DNA of 38,224 bases. Source: an uncultured Pelagibacteraceae bacterium (GTDB lineage Bacteria > Pseudomonadota > Alphaproteobacteria > Pelagibacterales > Pelagibacteraceae). Shown in pieces: positions 1 through 8,015 of the stretch. Under the pieces are notes generated by a model. The model was not told where the DNA came from. It did not search any database and saw only the letters and a list, made by a program, of their open reading frames with translations. The stretch lies in NCBI GenBank assembly GCA_902592935.1, contig CACJGD010000008.1, positions 1 through 38,224 of the forward strand. The letters are read 5' to 3'. Numbering within the stretch: the first letter of the stretch is position 1; each line of letters begins with the position of its first letter. The translations under genes and the position numbers were made by a program.

Positions 1-875
1 TATCTCTTAATTCAGAAAATTTACTTAAATCTGGAAAAAGAATTAGAGTATTTGATACTTCAAACAAAATGATCGAACTAGCTAAAAAAAAAGGTTTAAT
101 TGCAGCAGAAAGTATTGAAACTTTAATAAACGACAAAATCTCTGCAGTCATAACAATGTTACCTGAAGGTAAACATTCAAAAGAAATATACTTAGGTGAT
201 AATGGGATAATTAATAAAGTTTCAAAAGATTGTTTGTTGATAGACTGTTCAACAATAGACATAGAAACATCAAAAGAAATTGGAAAGGTTGCTAATAATA
301 AAGGTGTTATGATGATAGATGCTCCTGTAAGTGGAGGAGTAATGGGTGCCCAAAAAGCAACTCTTAATATAATGGTTGGTGGGTCTAAAGAAGCTTTCGA
401 AAGAGCTTTGCCTATTTTAAAAGTTATGGGAAAAAATATTTATCATGCTGGTGATATTGGAAGTGGTAATGGAGCTAAGATCTGTAATAATATGGCCCTA
501 GGAATAGCAATGATTGCTGCTTCAGAGTCACTAATGTTAGCGAAAAGATTAAACATTGATATCAAAAAGGTTCATGAAATAATGAAAAATGCATCTGGCA
601 ACAGTTGGCCAATTTCAGTGTATCCTCCTTTACCTGGTTTAATTGATGGTACACCATCTAATAACAATTATCGTCCAGGTTTTTCTGCAGGGATGATGAA
701 TAAAGATCTTAAACTTGCATATGATTGTGCCATGAGCGTAAATGCAGAAACACCATTAGGAAAAATGGCCTTAGAAATTTATGATCAATTTTGCAAAGAT
801 GGCAACGACACTAAAGATTTTTCAGCAATTTCTAAAGTTATAGGTGGTAGTGCTTGGGATTATCCAATTGATTAA
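1..875 (+). CDS. mmsB: 3-hydroxyisobutyrate dehydrogenase, 5'-truncated by the window edge
   Basis: NAD-dependent beta-hydroxyacid dehydrogenase that oxidises 3-hydroxyisobutyrate to methylmalonate semialdehyde in valine breakdown. The reading frame is open from position 3, before the first ATG at 69: the codons ahead of that ATG encode the end of the Rossmann betaalphabeta unit (a VFD stretch), so the gene starts upstream of the window and only the glycine-rich NAD loop is missing. Visible family motifs are the substrate-binding DAPVSGG (encoded near 319-339) and GSGNGAK with the catalytic lysine at 477-479. About 290 residues are visible, close to the usual 295. The partner enzyme, methylmalonate-semialdehyde dehydrogenase, is 30 kb away at 31114. 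The family also contains tartronate-semialdehyde and 4-hydroxybutyrate reductases, so the exact substrate is inferred. Confidence 0.8.
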   Translation, partial: SLNSENLLKSGKRIRVFDTSNKMIELAKKKGLIAAESIETLINDKISAVITMLPEGKHSKEIYLGDNGIINKVSKDCLLIDCSTIDIETSKEIGKVANNKGVMMIDAPVSGGVMGAQKATLNIMVGGSKEAFERALPILKVMGKNIYHAGDIGSGNGAKICNNMALGIAMIAASESLMLAKRLNIDIKKVHEIMKNASGNSWPISVYPPLPGLIDGTPSNNNYRPGFSAGMMNKDLKLAYDCAMSVNAETPLGKMALEIYDQFCKDGNDTKDFSAISKVIGGSAWDYPID

Positions 876-911
876 ATAAAAAAATTTAAATTCAATTAAA
901 AATAGAAAATT

Positions 912-999
912 CTACTTCAGGTTTTATTGTGACAATCTGTACCTCTTTTTAGAAAGACTCTAATCTTAATCTATGTTTTATTTTCAGCAGTTAATTAAC
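912..999 (+). promoter_or_regulatory. Leader of TRAP operon 1, shared with TRAP operon 2
   Basis: The 138-nt gap before dctP1 holds three elements that recur at the same spacing before dctP2: CTACTTCAG (912-920), AGACT (955-959) and the perfect palindrome GTTAATTAAC (990-999). It also has the inverted repeat ATTGT-G-ACAAT (926-936), which is less perfect in the second leader. A strong ribosome binding site AGAGGAG follows at 1001-1007. Promoter or operator function is inferred; I cannot place a confident -35/-10 pair. Confidence 0.5.
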
Positions 1000-1013
1000 T
1001 AGAGGAGAATAAA

Positions 1014-2171
1014 ATGATTAAGAATAAAAAATCATTGAAGGGTTCTAAAACTCCTTCAAGAAGAAAGTTCTTCAAAGCAGCAGCAGCAACTGGTGCAGCA
1101 GCAGCAACAGCTGTAGCAATGCCAAACGTTGCTTTTGGTGCTCCATTAACTTTAAAGATGCAAGCAGCTTGGCCTTCAGGCGCTAACATCTTTTTTGAAA
1201 TGGCAGGAGATTATGCAAAAATGGTTAGCGATATGTCTAACGGTGAATTGAAGATTGATCTTCAACCGGTTGGAGCAGTTGTTAAAACTTCAGAAATTGG
1301 TCAAGCAGTTAGTTCTGGAGTAGTAGATATGGGTCACTGGGTGACAGCATATTGGTATGGAAAAAATCCAGCTGCATCACTATTTGGAACAGGTCCATCA
1401 TACGGAATGTCATCTCAAGAAGTTATGGGATGGATAGAGTATGGCGGAGGAAGAGCTTTATATGATGAAGCTGTAAAAAGTGTAGGATTTAACTACTACG
1501 GTATGTTCCATATGCCAATGCCAGCACAACCATTTGGTTGGTTTAAAAAGAATGTAACTAAAGTATCTGATGTTAAAGGTATGAAGTATAGAACAGTTGG
1601 TCTAGCGACAAACGTTTTAACTGCTATGGGAATGGTTGTAAGACAATTGCCAGGTGGTGAAATCCAACCAGCGATGAAAACTGGTTTGATTGATGCCGCA
1701 GAATTTAACAACCCTACATCAGACTCACAGTTTGGAATGCAAGATGTCTCTAAACATTACCACTTAGGAAGTTTCCACCAATCTCAGGAAATGTTTGAAG
1801 TTCCGGTAAACAAAAAGAGATTTGACAGCCTTTCACCTGCTCATCAAGCTATCTTGAAGAATGCTGCTTACGCTGCTAACTCAGATAACTATTTTAAAGC
1901 GTTAGTCAGATATTCTGCTGACTTAGCGAAGTTGATGAACGAGCATAAGGTAAATGTATACCAAACTTCTGATGCTATTTTAGCCGAGCAATTAAAAGGT
2001 TGGGATAAAATCGTTGCTGAGTTTTCTGGTAAGGACGCTTTCTTTAAGAAAGTAGTAGACTCACAAAAAGCATACGCTAAGAGAACAATGAAGTATCTGT
2101 TGATGAATCAACCGAACTACAAATTAGCTTATGAAAATGAGTTTGGACCAATTGAAAAAGTTAAAATCTAA
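1014..2171 (+). CDS. dctP: TRAP transporter solute-binding protein (DctP family), Tat-exported
   Basis: Periplasmic binding protein that captures the solute for the membrane subunits encoded next (dctQ 2247, dctM 2821). The N-terminus has a twin-arginine signal, SRRKFFK at residues 16-22, then an Ala-rich hydrophobic stretch and a likely cleavage site near AFG-AP (about residue 43). The mature part matches the large DctP branch often labelled mannitol/chloroaromatic type (385 residues). Arg193, in the KGMKYR motif, is where DctP proteins usually have the arginine that binds the solute's carboxylate, so the ligand is probably an organic acid; it cannot be named. The start is supported by AGAGGAG 6 nt upstream. 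It is paralogous to the protein at 5816, with nearly the same signal region but a diverged mature part. A hairpin follows the gene. Confidence 0.9.
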   Translation: MIKNKKSLKGSKTPSRRKFFKAAAATGAAAATAVAMPNVAFGAPLTLKMQAAWPSGANIFFEMAGDYAKMVSDMSNGELKIDLQPVGAVVKTSEIGQAVSSGVVDMGHWVTAYWYGKNPAASLFGTGPSYGMSSQEVMGWIEYGGGRALYDEAVKSVGFNYYGMFHMPMPAQPFGWFKKNVTKVSDVKGMKYRTVGLATNVLTAMGMVVRQLPGGEIQPAMKTGLIDAAEFNNPTSDSQFGMQDVSKHYHLGSFHQSQEMFEVPVNKKRFDSLSPAHQAILKNAAYAANSDNYFKALVRYSADLAKLMNEHKVNVYQTSDAILAEQLKGWDKIVAEFSGKDAFFKKVVDSQKAYAKRTMKYLLMNQPNYKLAYENEFGPIEKVKI

Positions 2172-2190
2172 TTAACTTTATAATTATTAT

Positions 2191-2220
2191 AAAAGGGGGT
2201 TTAAAACCCCCTTTTTTTTT
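2191..2220 (+). terminator. Hairpin with T-run between dctP1 and dctQ1
   Basis: AAAAGGGGG (2191-2199) pairs with CCCCCTTTT (2207-2215) around a 7-nt loop, and a run of nine T covers 2212-2220: a classic intrinsic terminator. It lies inside the operon, 26 nt before dctQ, so it probably works as a partial terminator or a 3'-end stabiliser that gives more binding protein than permease. The stem is seen directly; the differential expression is inferred. Confidence 0.8.
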
Positions 2221-2246
2221 AGCTTAATTTAATATACTTTTCTATC

Positions 2247-2831
2247 ATGAATTCTTTCATTAAATTTGCTGATACTCTAAGCACTTCAATGGGAAAAGCT
2301 TTTTCTTGGTGCATTGTAATTTTAATGGGAGGTACGGTTTATGAAGTAGTAATGGCTTACGCTTTTAATAAGCCAACTTTGTGGAATTTTGATTTTAGTA
2401 TGCAGATGTATGGTGCAATACTGATGATGTCAGGTGCATACTGTTTGGCTACTGAGGCCCATGTGAGAGGAGATGTAATTTATAGATTATTTAGTCAAAA
2501 AACTCAGGCCTGGATTGATTTAGTTCTTTATTTTATATTCTTTTTTCCTGGTGTAGTGGCTTTAGCTTTCTATGGTTATGAATATGCAGCGTTGGCATGG
2601 AAAATAAAAGAAACTAGCTGGAGTAGTCCTGCACAAATTCAAATTTATATGGTTAAAACCATGATACCTGCCGCAGGAACGTTGTTGGTAATACAAGGAA
2701 TTGCAGAAGTTTTTAGATCTTTAATTTGTATTAGAACAGGACAATGGCCGGCAAGAATGGTTGTTGCCGAGGAAACGGAGCAAATGTTAATGAGAACATC
2801 GCAAGAGGAAGATAAAAACAATGTTAATTAG
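2247..2831 (+). CDS. dctQ: TRAP transporter small permease subunit
   Basis: Four-helix membrane subunit that pairs with DctM in sodium-driven TRAP uptake. The 194 residues contain hydrophobic stretches near 20-40, 50-70, 90-112 and 130-155, with the typical EAHVRGDVIY segment after helix 2. No clear Shine-Dalgarno precedes the ATG, which sits 26 nt after the hairpin. The last 11 nt overlap the start of dctM, suggesting translational coupling. The charged C-terminal tail (residues 170-194) looks cytoplasmic. Confidence 0.85.
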   Translation: MNSFIKFADTLSTSMGKAFSWCIVILMGGTVYEVVMAYAFNKPTLWNFDFSMQMYGAILMMSGAYCLATEAHVRGDVIYRLFSQKTQAWIDLVLYFIFFFPGVVALAFYGYEYAALAWKIKETSWSSPAQIQIYMVKTMIPAAGTLLVIQGIAEVFRSLICIRTGQWPARMVVAEETEQMLMRTSQEEDKNNVN

Positions 2832-4182
2832 TCTTACAAATCCAGAAGTAGCAATTCTAATGATGGGTATATTCCTGTTTGCAGTGCTTTTAGGTTTCCC
2901 AATAGCATTCACTTTAATGGCAATGGGAATTGGTTTCGGATACTACGCATATTACGATGCTACTATGATGGAGCATATTTTTGATAACAGAATTTTCCAA
3001 TTATTTGTTCAAAATACTTATACTGTTATGGATAATAATGTTCTTACAGCTGTCCCATTATTTTTATTTATGGGTTATCTGGTTGAAAGAGCAGGAATAG
3101 TTGCAAAACTATTTTTTGCAATAAGATTAGCTGCTCATAGACTTCCAGCATCGATGGCTGTAGCCGCTTTGATTACTTGTACGTTATTCTCTACAGCAAC
3201 AGGAATTATAGGAGCTGTTGTTACCTTAATGGGATTACTAGCTTGGCCTGCGATGGTAAAAGCTGGTTATGATAAAAAATTTGCTTCAGGAATAATTTGT
3301 TCAGGTGGATGCTTGGGTATTTTAATCCCTCCAAGTATTATGTTAATTGTTTATTCTGTAATTGCTCAATTATCACCGCTAAGACTTTTTGCAGCTGCTA
3401 TTTTTCCAGGACTATTACTAGCTGGTCTTTATATTGCTTATGCAGTTACAAGAGCATGGTTAAACCCATCGATAGCACCAAGACCACCGAAAGAAGATAT
3501 CCCACCAACAGGTGAAATTTTAAAAGAGGTATTAGTTTCTTTTGTTCCTTTATTTGGATTAATTATGTTAGTTTTAGGAACAATATTGGCTGGAATAGCT
3601 ACACCAGCTGAAGCTGCAGCAGCAGGAGCATTTGGCGCTTTAATTTTATCCTGGTTTTATAAAACGTTAAAATGGCAAAATTTTAAAGAGTCTGTATTTT
3701 TAACTGCAAAAACAACCGCAATGATTATGTGGTTGTTTATCGGTTCTTGGACTTTTTCATCTGTATTTTCATATTTGGGTGGTCATGAAGTATTTGAGCA
3801 TTTTTTCACATCAATAAATATTTCAACATGGCAATTTTTAGTGATTACTCAAATTATAATTTTTCTTTTAGGTTGGCCTCTTGAATGGACGGAAATTTTA
3901 ATTATTTTTGTACCTATATTTTTACCTTTGCTAGAAGTTTTTGGTGTTAATCCGTACTTCTTTGCAATGTTAATTGCATTAAATTTACAAACATCTTTTT
4001 TAACCCCACCGATGGCAATGTCGGCATATTATTTAAAAGGTGTGCAAAAAACCAATGTTGAGCTTTTAGATATCTTTAGAGGAATTATGCCTTTCTTAGC
4101 AATTGTTATTTTTGCAATGTTTTTAATGTACATGTTTCCATCAATAGCTTTATGGTTGCCTGAAACATTATTTGCAAATTAA
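2821..4182 (+). CDS. dctM: TRAP transporter large permease subunit
   Basis: Large TRAP membrane subunit of the ion transporter superfamily, the transport path for the solute bound by DctP1. Its 453 residues are nearly all hydrophobic helices, ending a few residues after the last membrane segment, as usual for the family. The family signature NLQTSFLTPP is at residues 388-397 and an equivalent re-entrant segment near GGCLGILIPPSIML at about 160-173. The start overlaps dctQ by 11 nt; the stop codon touches the ATG of the amidase. Confidence 0.92.
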   Translation: MLISLTNPEVAILMMGIFLFAVLLGFPIAFTLMAMGIGFGYYAYYDATMMEHIFDNRIFQLFVQNTYTVMDNNVLTAVPLFLFMGYLVERAGIVAKLFFAIRLAAHRLPASMAVAALITCTLFSTATGIIGAVVTLMGLLAWPAMVKAGYDKKFASGIICSGGCLGILIPPSIMLIVYSVIAQLSPLRLFAAAIFPGLLLAGLYIAYAVTRAWLNPSIAPRPPKEDIPPTGEILKEVLVSFVPLFGLIMLVLGTILAGIATPAEAAAAGAFGALILSWFYKTLKWQNFKESVFLTAKTTAMIMWLFIGSWTFSSVFSYLGGHEVFEHFFTSINISTWQFLVITQIIIFLLGWPLEWTEILIIFVPIFLPLLEVFGVNPYFFAMLIALNLQTSFLTPPMAMSAYYLKGVQKTNVELLDIFRGIMPFLAIVIFAMFLMYMFPSIALWLPETLFAN

Positions 4183-5511
4183 ATGATAGATATTTTTTCT
4201 TTAAAAGTTGAGGAAATTGCTTCAAAAATAAAAGATGCACAACTTACTTCAGTCGAAGTATGTGAGAAGTATATTGAAAGAATAAATAAATTTGAAAAAG
4301 ATGTTAAGGCTTGGGCATATTTTGATAAAAAACTTTTACTAGAAAAAGCTACAGAGGCAGACGAATATAGAAGATCAGGAAGACCCACAGGACCTTTACA
4401 CGGTATTCCTATAGCTGTGAAAGATATTGTTGGAACAGTTGATATGCCAACAGAATGTGGAACAGTTATTAGGAAAGGAAAATCTTATTCACAAAATGCA
4501 GAAATTATTGATTTGCTTTTAGCAGCTGGTGCAATTGTAATGGGTAAAACTGCTACAGCTGAATTAGCTTATCTTGGTCCACCTAAAACGACAAATCCAC
4601 ATGATCATTCTAGAACTCCAGGTGGTTCATCGAGTGGATCTGCTGCTGCAGTTGCTTCATTTATGGCACCTTTATCAATAGGATCCCAAACAGGTGGTTC
4701 AGTTATAAGACCTGCGTCTTACTGTGGAGTTGTAGGTTACAAACCAACTTACGGATTGATTTCAAGAAACGGAGTTCTTAAAACTTCTGATAAATTAGAT
4801 CATATAGGTGTATTTGGAAGAACAGTTGAAGATGTAGCGCTACTTGCAAAAGTTTTAATTAAAAAAGATAAATTTGACAGTGCAACCGTTTATTATTCCG
4901 CTGATGGTATACTTGAACAAACAAAAAAAGGACCACTGTTTGAACCAAAATTTATTTTTTATAAAACAGACCATTGGAAGAATGTTGAAAAAAAATCTAG
5001 AGAAGCTTTTGAATATTTTATTAAATCTTTTAAAAACAATATCGAAATTTTTGATACGCCTTCATATTTCAAAGATATTCATAAATATCATCAGATTATT
5101 CATGAAACAGATTTAGCAAACAACTTTGGATTATATTACAAAAAGTATAAAAAAAAATTATCTAAACCTATGCAGAATGCTATTGTCAAAGGCAATAAAC
5201 ATTCAGCAAAAGAATATGCTGAAGCTATAGATTTTATGAAAAGAAGTTATGAATCTTATGAGGAAGTATTTGAGGATTATCACGGTGTATTGTCACCTTC
5301 TAGTCCTGGTGTTGCTCCTAAAAGCTTGAAGAGTACTGGCTCTGCAGAATTTAATAAAGTGTGGTCTTATTTAGGAACTCCATGTATTTCTCTGCCTCTA
5401 TTACAAGGAGAAAGCAAAATGCCATTAGGCGTTCAATTAATTGGCGCAAAATTTGATGATCATAGATTTTTAGGTGTTGCTAATTGGCTAGAAAAGGAAT
5501 GTAATAATTAA
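4183..5511 (+). CDS. Amidase-signature family hydrolase
   Basis: Amidase of the GatA/AtzF/FAAH superfamily, hydrolysing a carboxamide to acid plus ammonia. The Ser-cisSer-Lys triad is visible: Lys80 in AVKD, cis-Ser149 in GGSSSGS and nucleophile Ser173 in QTGGS. Spacing (24 and 93 residues) matches malonamidase-type enzymes. Length is 442 residues. Its ATG directly follows the dctM stop, with no gap, so it belongs to TRAP operon 1; the import system may bring in an amide or a compound turned into one. It is unlikely to be the tRNA amidotransferase subunit GatA, because gatB and gatC are not adjacent and the position fits a catabolic operon. The substrate is unknown. Confidence 0.85.
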   Translation: MIDIFSLKVEEIASKIKDAQLTSVEVCEKYIERINKFEKDVKAWAYFDKKLLLEKATEADEYRRSGRPTGPLHGIPIAVKDIVGTVDMPTECGTVIRKGKSYSQNAEIIDLLLAAGAIVMGKTATAELAYLGPPKTTNPHDHSRTPGGSSSGSAAAVASFMAPLSIGSQTGGSVIRPASYCGVVGYKPTYGLISRNGVLKTSDKLDHIGVFGRTVEDVALLAKVLIKKDKFDSATVYYSADGILEQTKKGPLFEPKFIFYKTDHWKNVEKKSREAFEYFIKSFKNNIEIFDTPSYFKDIHKYHQIIHETDLANNFGLYYKKYKKKLSKPMQNAIVKGNKHSAKEYAEAIDFMKRSYESYEEVFEDYHGVLSPSSPGVAPKSLKSTGSAEFNKVWSYLGTPCISLPLLQGESKMPLGVQLIGAKFDDHRFLGVANWLEKECNN

Positions 5512-5688
5512 ATGCAAAAGTTTACAGTTTTTTTAGGAACATTGCTTGCAACTGCATTTCTAGTTGGCTTGGCTACTACTTTAACTAGATCAACTATGAT
5601 CGGTTTTTTTGATGTATTGCCTGTTTACATTTTGATGGCATTAGCAATCTTCATGATGATCTATGAAGCCTTTTTTGATAAAAAATAA
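5512..5688 (+). CDS. 58-residue membrane protein of unknown function
   Basis: Small ORF starting directly after the amidase stop codon and ending in FFDKK. It encodes two predicted membrane helices (about residues 5-24 and 34-54) joined by a short TLTRSTMIGFFD loop. The zero-gap junction, matching the dctM-amidase junction, is the main support that it is translated. I recognise no family. It could be a small accessory subunit for the TRAP permease or an independent membrane protein. It is the last gene before the leader of TRAP operon 2, and no terminator is visible after it. Confidence 0.65.
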   Translation: MQKFTVFLGTLLATAFLVGLATTLTRSTMIGFFDVLPVYILMALAIFMMIYEAFFDKK

Positions 5689-5709
5689 TTTTATTTAATC
5701 TAAAATTTA

Positions 5710-5797
5710 CTACCTCAGATTGTAATGCAATACTTTAAAGATATTTTAATCTAGACTTAAACGCTCATTTGTAATTTACTCTCTACTGTTAATTAAC
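5710..5797 (+). promoter_or_regulatory. Leader of TRAP operon 2, shared with TRAP operon 1
   Basis: Contains CTACCTCAG (5710-5718), AGACT (5753-5757) and the palindrome GTTAATTAAC (5788-5797), each at the same distance from one another as in the leader at 912-999. A candidate promoter is TTGTAA (5720-5725), 16 nt, TATTTT (5742-5747); this is weak. ATTGTAATGCAAT (5719-5731) is an imperfect version of the inverted repeat in leader 1. AGAGGAG (5803-5809) is the ribosome binding site. Confidence 0.5.
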
Positions 5798-5815
5798 AAA
5801 GAAGAGGAGATACTA

Positions 5816-6952
5816 ATGATTAAAGAAAAAAAATCATTGAAGGCTTCAAAGTCGCCTTCAAGACGTAAGTTCTTTAAAACTGCTGCTGCAACCGGAGTTG
5901 CTGCTGTAGCTGCATCATCTTTAGCTGCTCCAGCTGTCGCTGCAGAAAGAGTGGAAGCAGCAATGGTAGCTACTTGGCCAAGAGATTTTCCAGGCCTAGG
6001 TACTGGTGCACAAAGACTTGCAAAAAGAATAGCTGATATGAGTGATGGTAGAATTCAAGTTACTTATTATGCTGCAAACGAGCGAGTTAAAGCATTTGAC
6101 TCATTTGATGAAGTTGCTTCTGGTAATTCACAAATGTATCATGGTGCAGATTATTATTGGGTTAAAAAACACCCAGCTTTTGGATACTTTACTGCTTGTC
6201 CCTTTGGTTTCACGTATTCTGAAATTAATGCGTGGATACACCATGGTGGTGGGCAAGAACTTTGGGATGAGTTAACTGATGATTTTGGTACTCAAAGTTT
6301 TATAGCTGGAAACACTGGAGTCCAAATGGGTGGTTGGTTTAATAAAAAAATTAGATCAGCTAATGACCTTAAAGGTTTAAAAATGCGTATGCCAGGATTA
6401 GGTGGACAAGTTCTAGGAAAACTAGGTGGTTCCCCAATTTCACTTCCTGGTGGACAAATTTACGAAAACCTTGTTTCAGGTGCAATTGATGCAACTGAAT
6501 GGGTAGGTCCATGGAATGATGAAGCCATGAAGTTCCATGAAGCAGCTAAGTACTATTACTACCCTGGTATGCATGAACCTGGTTCAATGTTAGCATGTGG
6601 TGTCAATAAATCTTGGTTTACAAGTTTAACTAAATCAGACCAAACAATAATTAAAACTGCTTGTGCATGGGCAGATGAAATTACAATGGCTGAATATAAT
6701 GCTAAGAATGGTGCTGCATTAGCAAGACTAGTAAATGAAAATGGTGTTAAACTTGAGAAGTTTAATGACAAAGTTTATGATGCTTTTGCTAAAGGTGCGG
6801 AAGAAGTGTATGACGAAGTTCAACAACACAGCGAGCTTGCTGCAAGAGTGCACAAAGCATTCATTAAAGCAAGAAAAGAAATTGGTGCTTGGACTAATTT
6901 GTCAGACTCTCCATACATCAGTCAAAGAAATAGAGCTTTAGGAATTAGCTAA
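5816..6952 (+). CDS. dctP: TRAP transporter solute-binding protein (DctP family), Tat-exported
   Basis: Periplasmic solute receptor for the second TRAP system. It has the same N-terminal block as the protein at 1014: MIK-KKSL, then SRRKFFK at residues 16-22, an Ala-rich core and a probable cut at AVAA-ER near residue 43. The mature part (378 residues in all) belongs to the same DctP branch but is clearly diverged. Arg191 in the KGLKMR motif is the expected carboxylate-binding arginine. The segment WPRDFPGLGTGAQ near residues 54-66 is typical of the mannitol/chloroaromatic-type group. The start is set by AGAGGAG 6 nt upstream. A hairpin separates it from dctQ2. The ligand cannot be deduced, but the divergence suggests it differs from that of TRAP 1. 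Confidence 0.9.
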   Translation: MIKEKKSLKASKSPSRRKFFKTAAATGVAAVAASSLAAPAVAAERVEAAMVATWPRDFPGLGTGAQRLAKRIADMSDGRIQVTYYAANERVKAFDSFDEVASGNSQMYHGADYYWVKKHPAFGYFTACPFGFTYSEINAWIHHGGGQELWDELTDDFGTQSFIAGNTGVQMGGWFNKKIRSANDLKGLKMRMPGLGGQVLGKLGGSPISLPGGQIYENLVSGAIDATEWVGPWNDEAMKFHEAAKYYYYPGMHEPGSMLACGVNKSWFTSLTKSDQTIIKTACAWADEITMAEYNAKNGAALARLVNENGVKLEKFNDKVYDAFAKGAEEVYDEVQQHSELAARVHKAFIKARKEIGAWTNLSDSPYISQRNRALGIS

Positions 6953-6972
6953 AGTTAGATTTATAATTAATT

Positions 6973-7003
6973 AAAAATTAGGGCCCTTTTTAGGGCCCTT
7001 TTT
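6973..7003 (+). terminator. Hairpin with T-run between dctP2 and dctQ2
   Basis: AGGGCCC (6980-6986) pairs with GGGCCCT (6993-6999) around a short T-rich loop, followed by TTTTT. GGGCCC is itself self-complementary, so the two copies are also direct repeats. It sits between dctP2 and dctQ2, the same place as the hairpin of TRAP operon 1 but unrelated in sequence, suggesting selection for a partial stop there. Confidence 0.75.
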
Positions 7004-7028
7004 AATAAATTAAAAATTCATTTAAGTT

Positions 7029-8012
7029 ATGTATTTAAAAAACAATTTACCTATAATAATTAGAATATTTAGCTACTCAATATTAGCTACTACTTTTGTT
7101 TTTTTATTTAATAACGTTTTAACAGTTTGGTATGAGTGGCCTGGTGTAAAAAGTTTATTTTCTCATTATGGTTTGTTTGGATTTAAAAAATTAAGTAAAC
7201 CATTGGAAGATACAGTTTTAACTTTTGCATACTTACAATTATTCTTTTATTTAGCCTCAATATTGTTGTCAATTTTATATGTAAATAGGTCAATAAAACA
7301 AACATTGACAGCAGATTCAGAAATTTTGAATAAATTTACCGCATATATAATTCGTTCATCTTTTTGGGCAGTTTTAATTGTTGGAATTGCAGATTTGATA
7401 ATCTCTTTTTTAGTTGTTGAAAAATTAGTTGAACCATTACTAGGGGAATATTTAAAAATTAAATTAGTAGTTCCAGCTTTTAGGATTACATTTGTTCATT
7501 TTCCATTAATCTTACTTTCATTTGTAGTTGGATATTTTACTAGATCCGTAGGTTTTATTTGGTTAGCGGTACTTGTTGTAGGAAGTGAATTTTTTATAGT
7601 TTTATCGAGATTTATTTTTGAGTATGAACAAGCATTTCAAGGAGATCTAGTCAGATTTTGGTATTCTGCTCTTTATCTTTTTGCAAGTGCCTATGCTCTA
7701 ATTCATGAGGGACATGTCAGGGTTGATGTTTTATATACAGGTTTTAGTGAACGTAAAAAAGCATGGACTAATTCAATAGGGTCATTGATTTTAGGCATAC
7801 CTTTATGTCTCATAGTTTTATTTTTGGGCATGGGAGGAAAAGCAAGCATTATTAATGGTCCGGTTATTTCTTTTGAAATTACCCAGCAAGGATCTAACGG
7901 ATTATATTTACTTTATTTGATGGCAGTATATTTGGCTGTATTTGCCGTCTCAATGTTAATTCAATTTACAAGTTATTTTATGAGCAGTAGCGAAAAACTT
8001 TTGAAAAATTAA
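7029..8012 (+). CDS. dctQ: TRAP transporter small permease subunit with N-terminal membrane extension
   Basis: The C-terminal half (from about residue 172) is a normal DctQ unit of four helices, including the family segment HEGHVRVDVLY. In front of it are about 170 extra residues with four more hydrophobic stretches (near 8-32, 62-88, 108-135 and 148-170). At 327 residues it is much longer than the 194-residue paralogue at 2247. No frameshift is apparent: one frame runs through both parts, starting at the ATG 25 nt after the T-run. It lies 3 nt before dctM2. The extension may pack against the equally enlarged DctM2; this is inference. Longer small subunits exist in this TRAP branch, so the shape may be a subfamily trait. 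Confidence 0.82.
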   Translation: MYLKNNLPIIIRIFSYSILATTFVFLFNNVLTVWYEWPGVKSLFSHYGLFGFKKLSKPLEDTVLTFAYLQLFFYLASILLSILYVNRSIKQTLTADSEILNKFTAYIIRSSFWAVLIVGIADLIISFLVVEKLVEPLLGEYLKIKLVVPAFRITFVHFPLILLSFVVGYFTRSVGFIWLAVLVVGSEFFIVLSRFIFEYEQAFQGDLVRFWYSALYLFASAYALIHEGHVRVDVLYTGFSERKKAWTNSIGSLILGIPLCLIVLFLGMGGKASIINGPVISFEITQQGSNGLYLLYLMAVYLAVFAVSMLIQFTSYFMSSSEKLLKN

Positions 8013-8015
8013 ATT

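Noticed and set aside
876..911. Terminator after the mmsB-like gene
   Set aside because: The stretch is rich in A and T but has no stem with G/C pairs followed by a T-run.
4183..5511. tRNA amidotransferase subunit GatA
   Set aside because: The amidase signature is shared, but gatB and gatC are not nearby and the gene is fused by position to a transporter operon.
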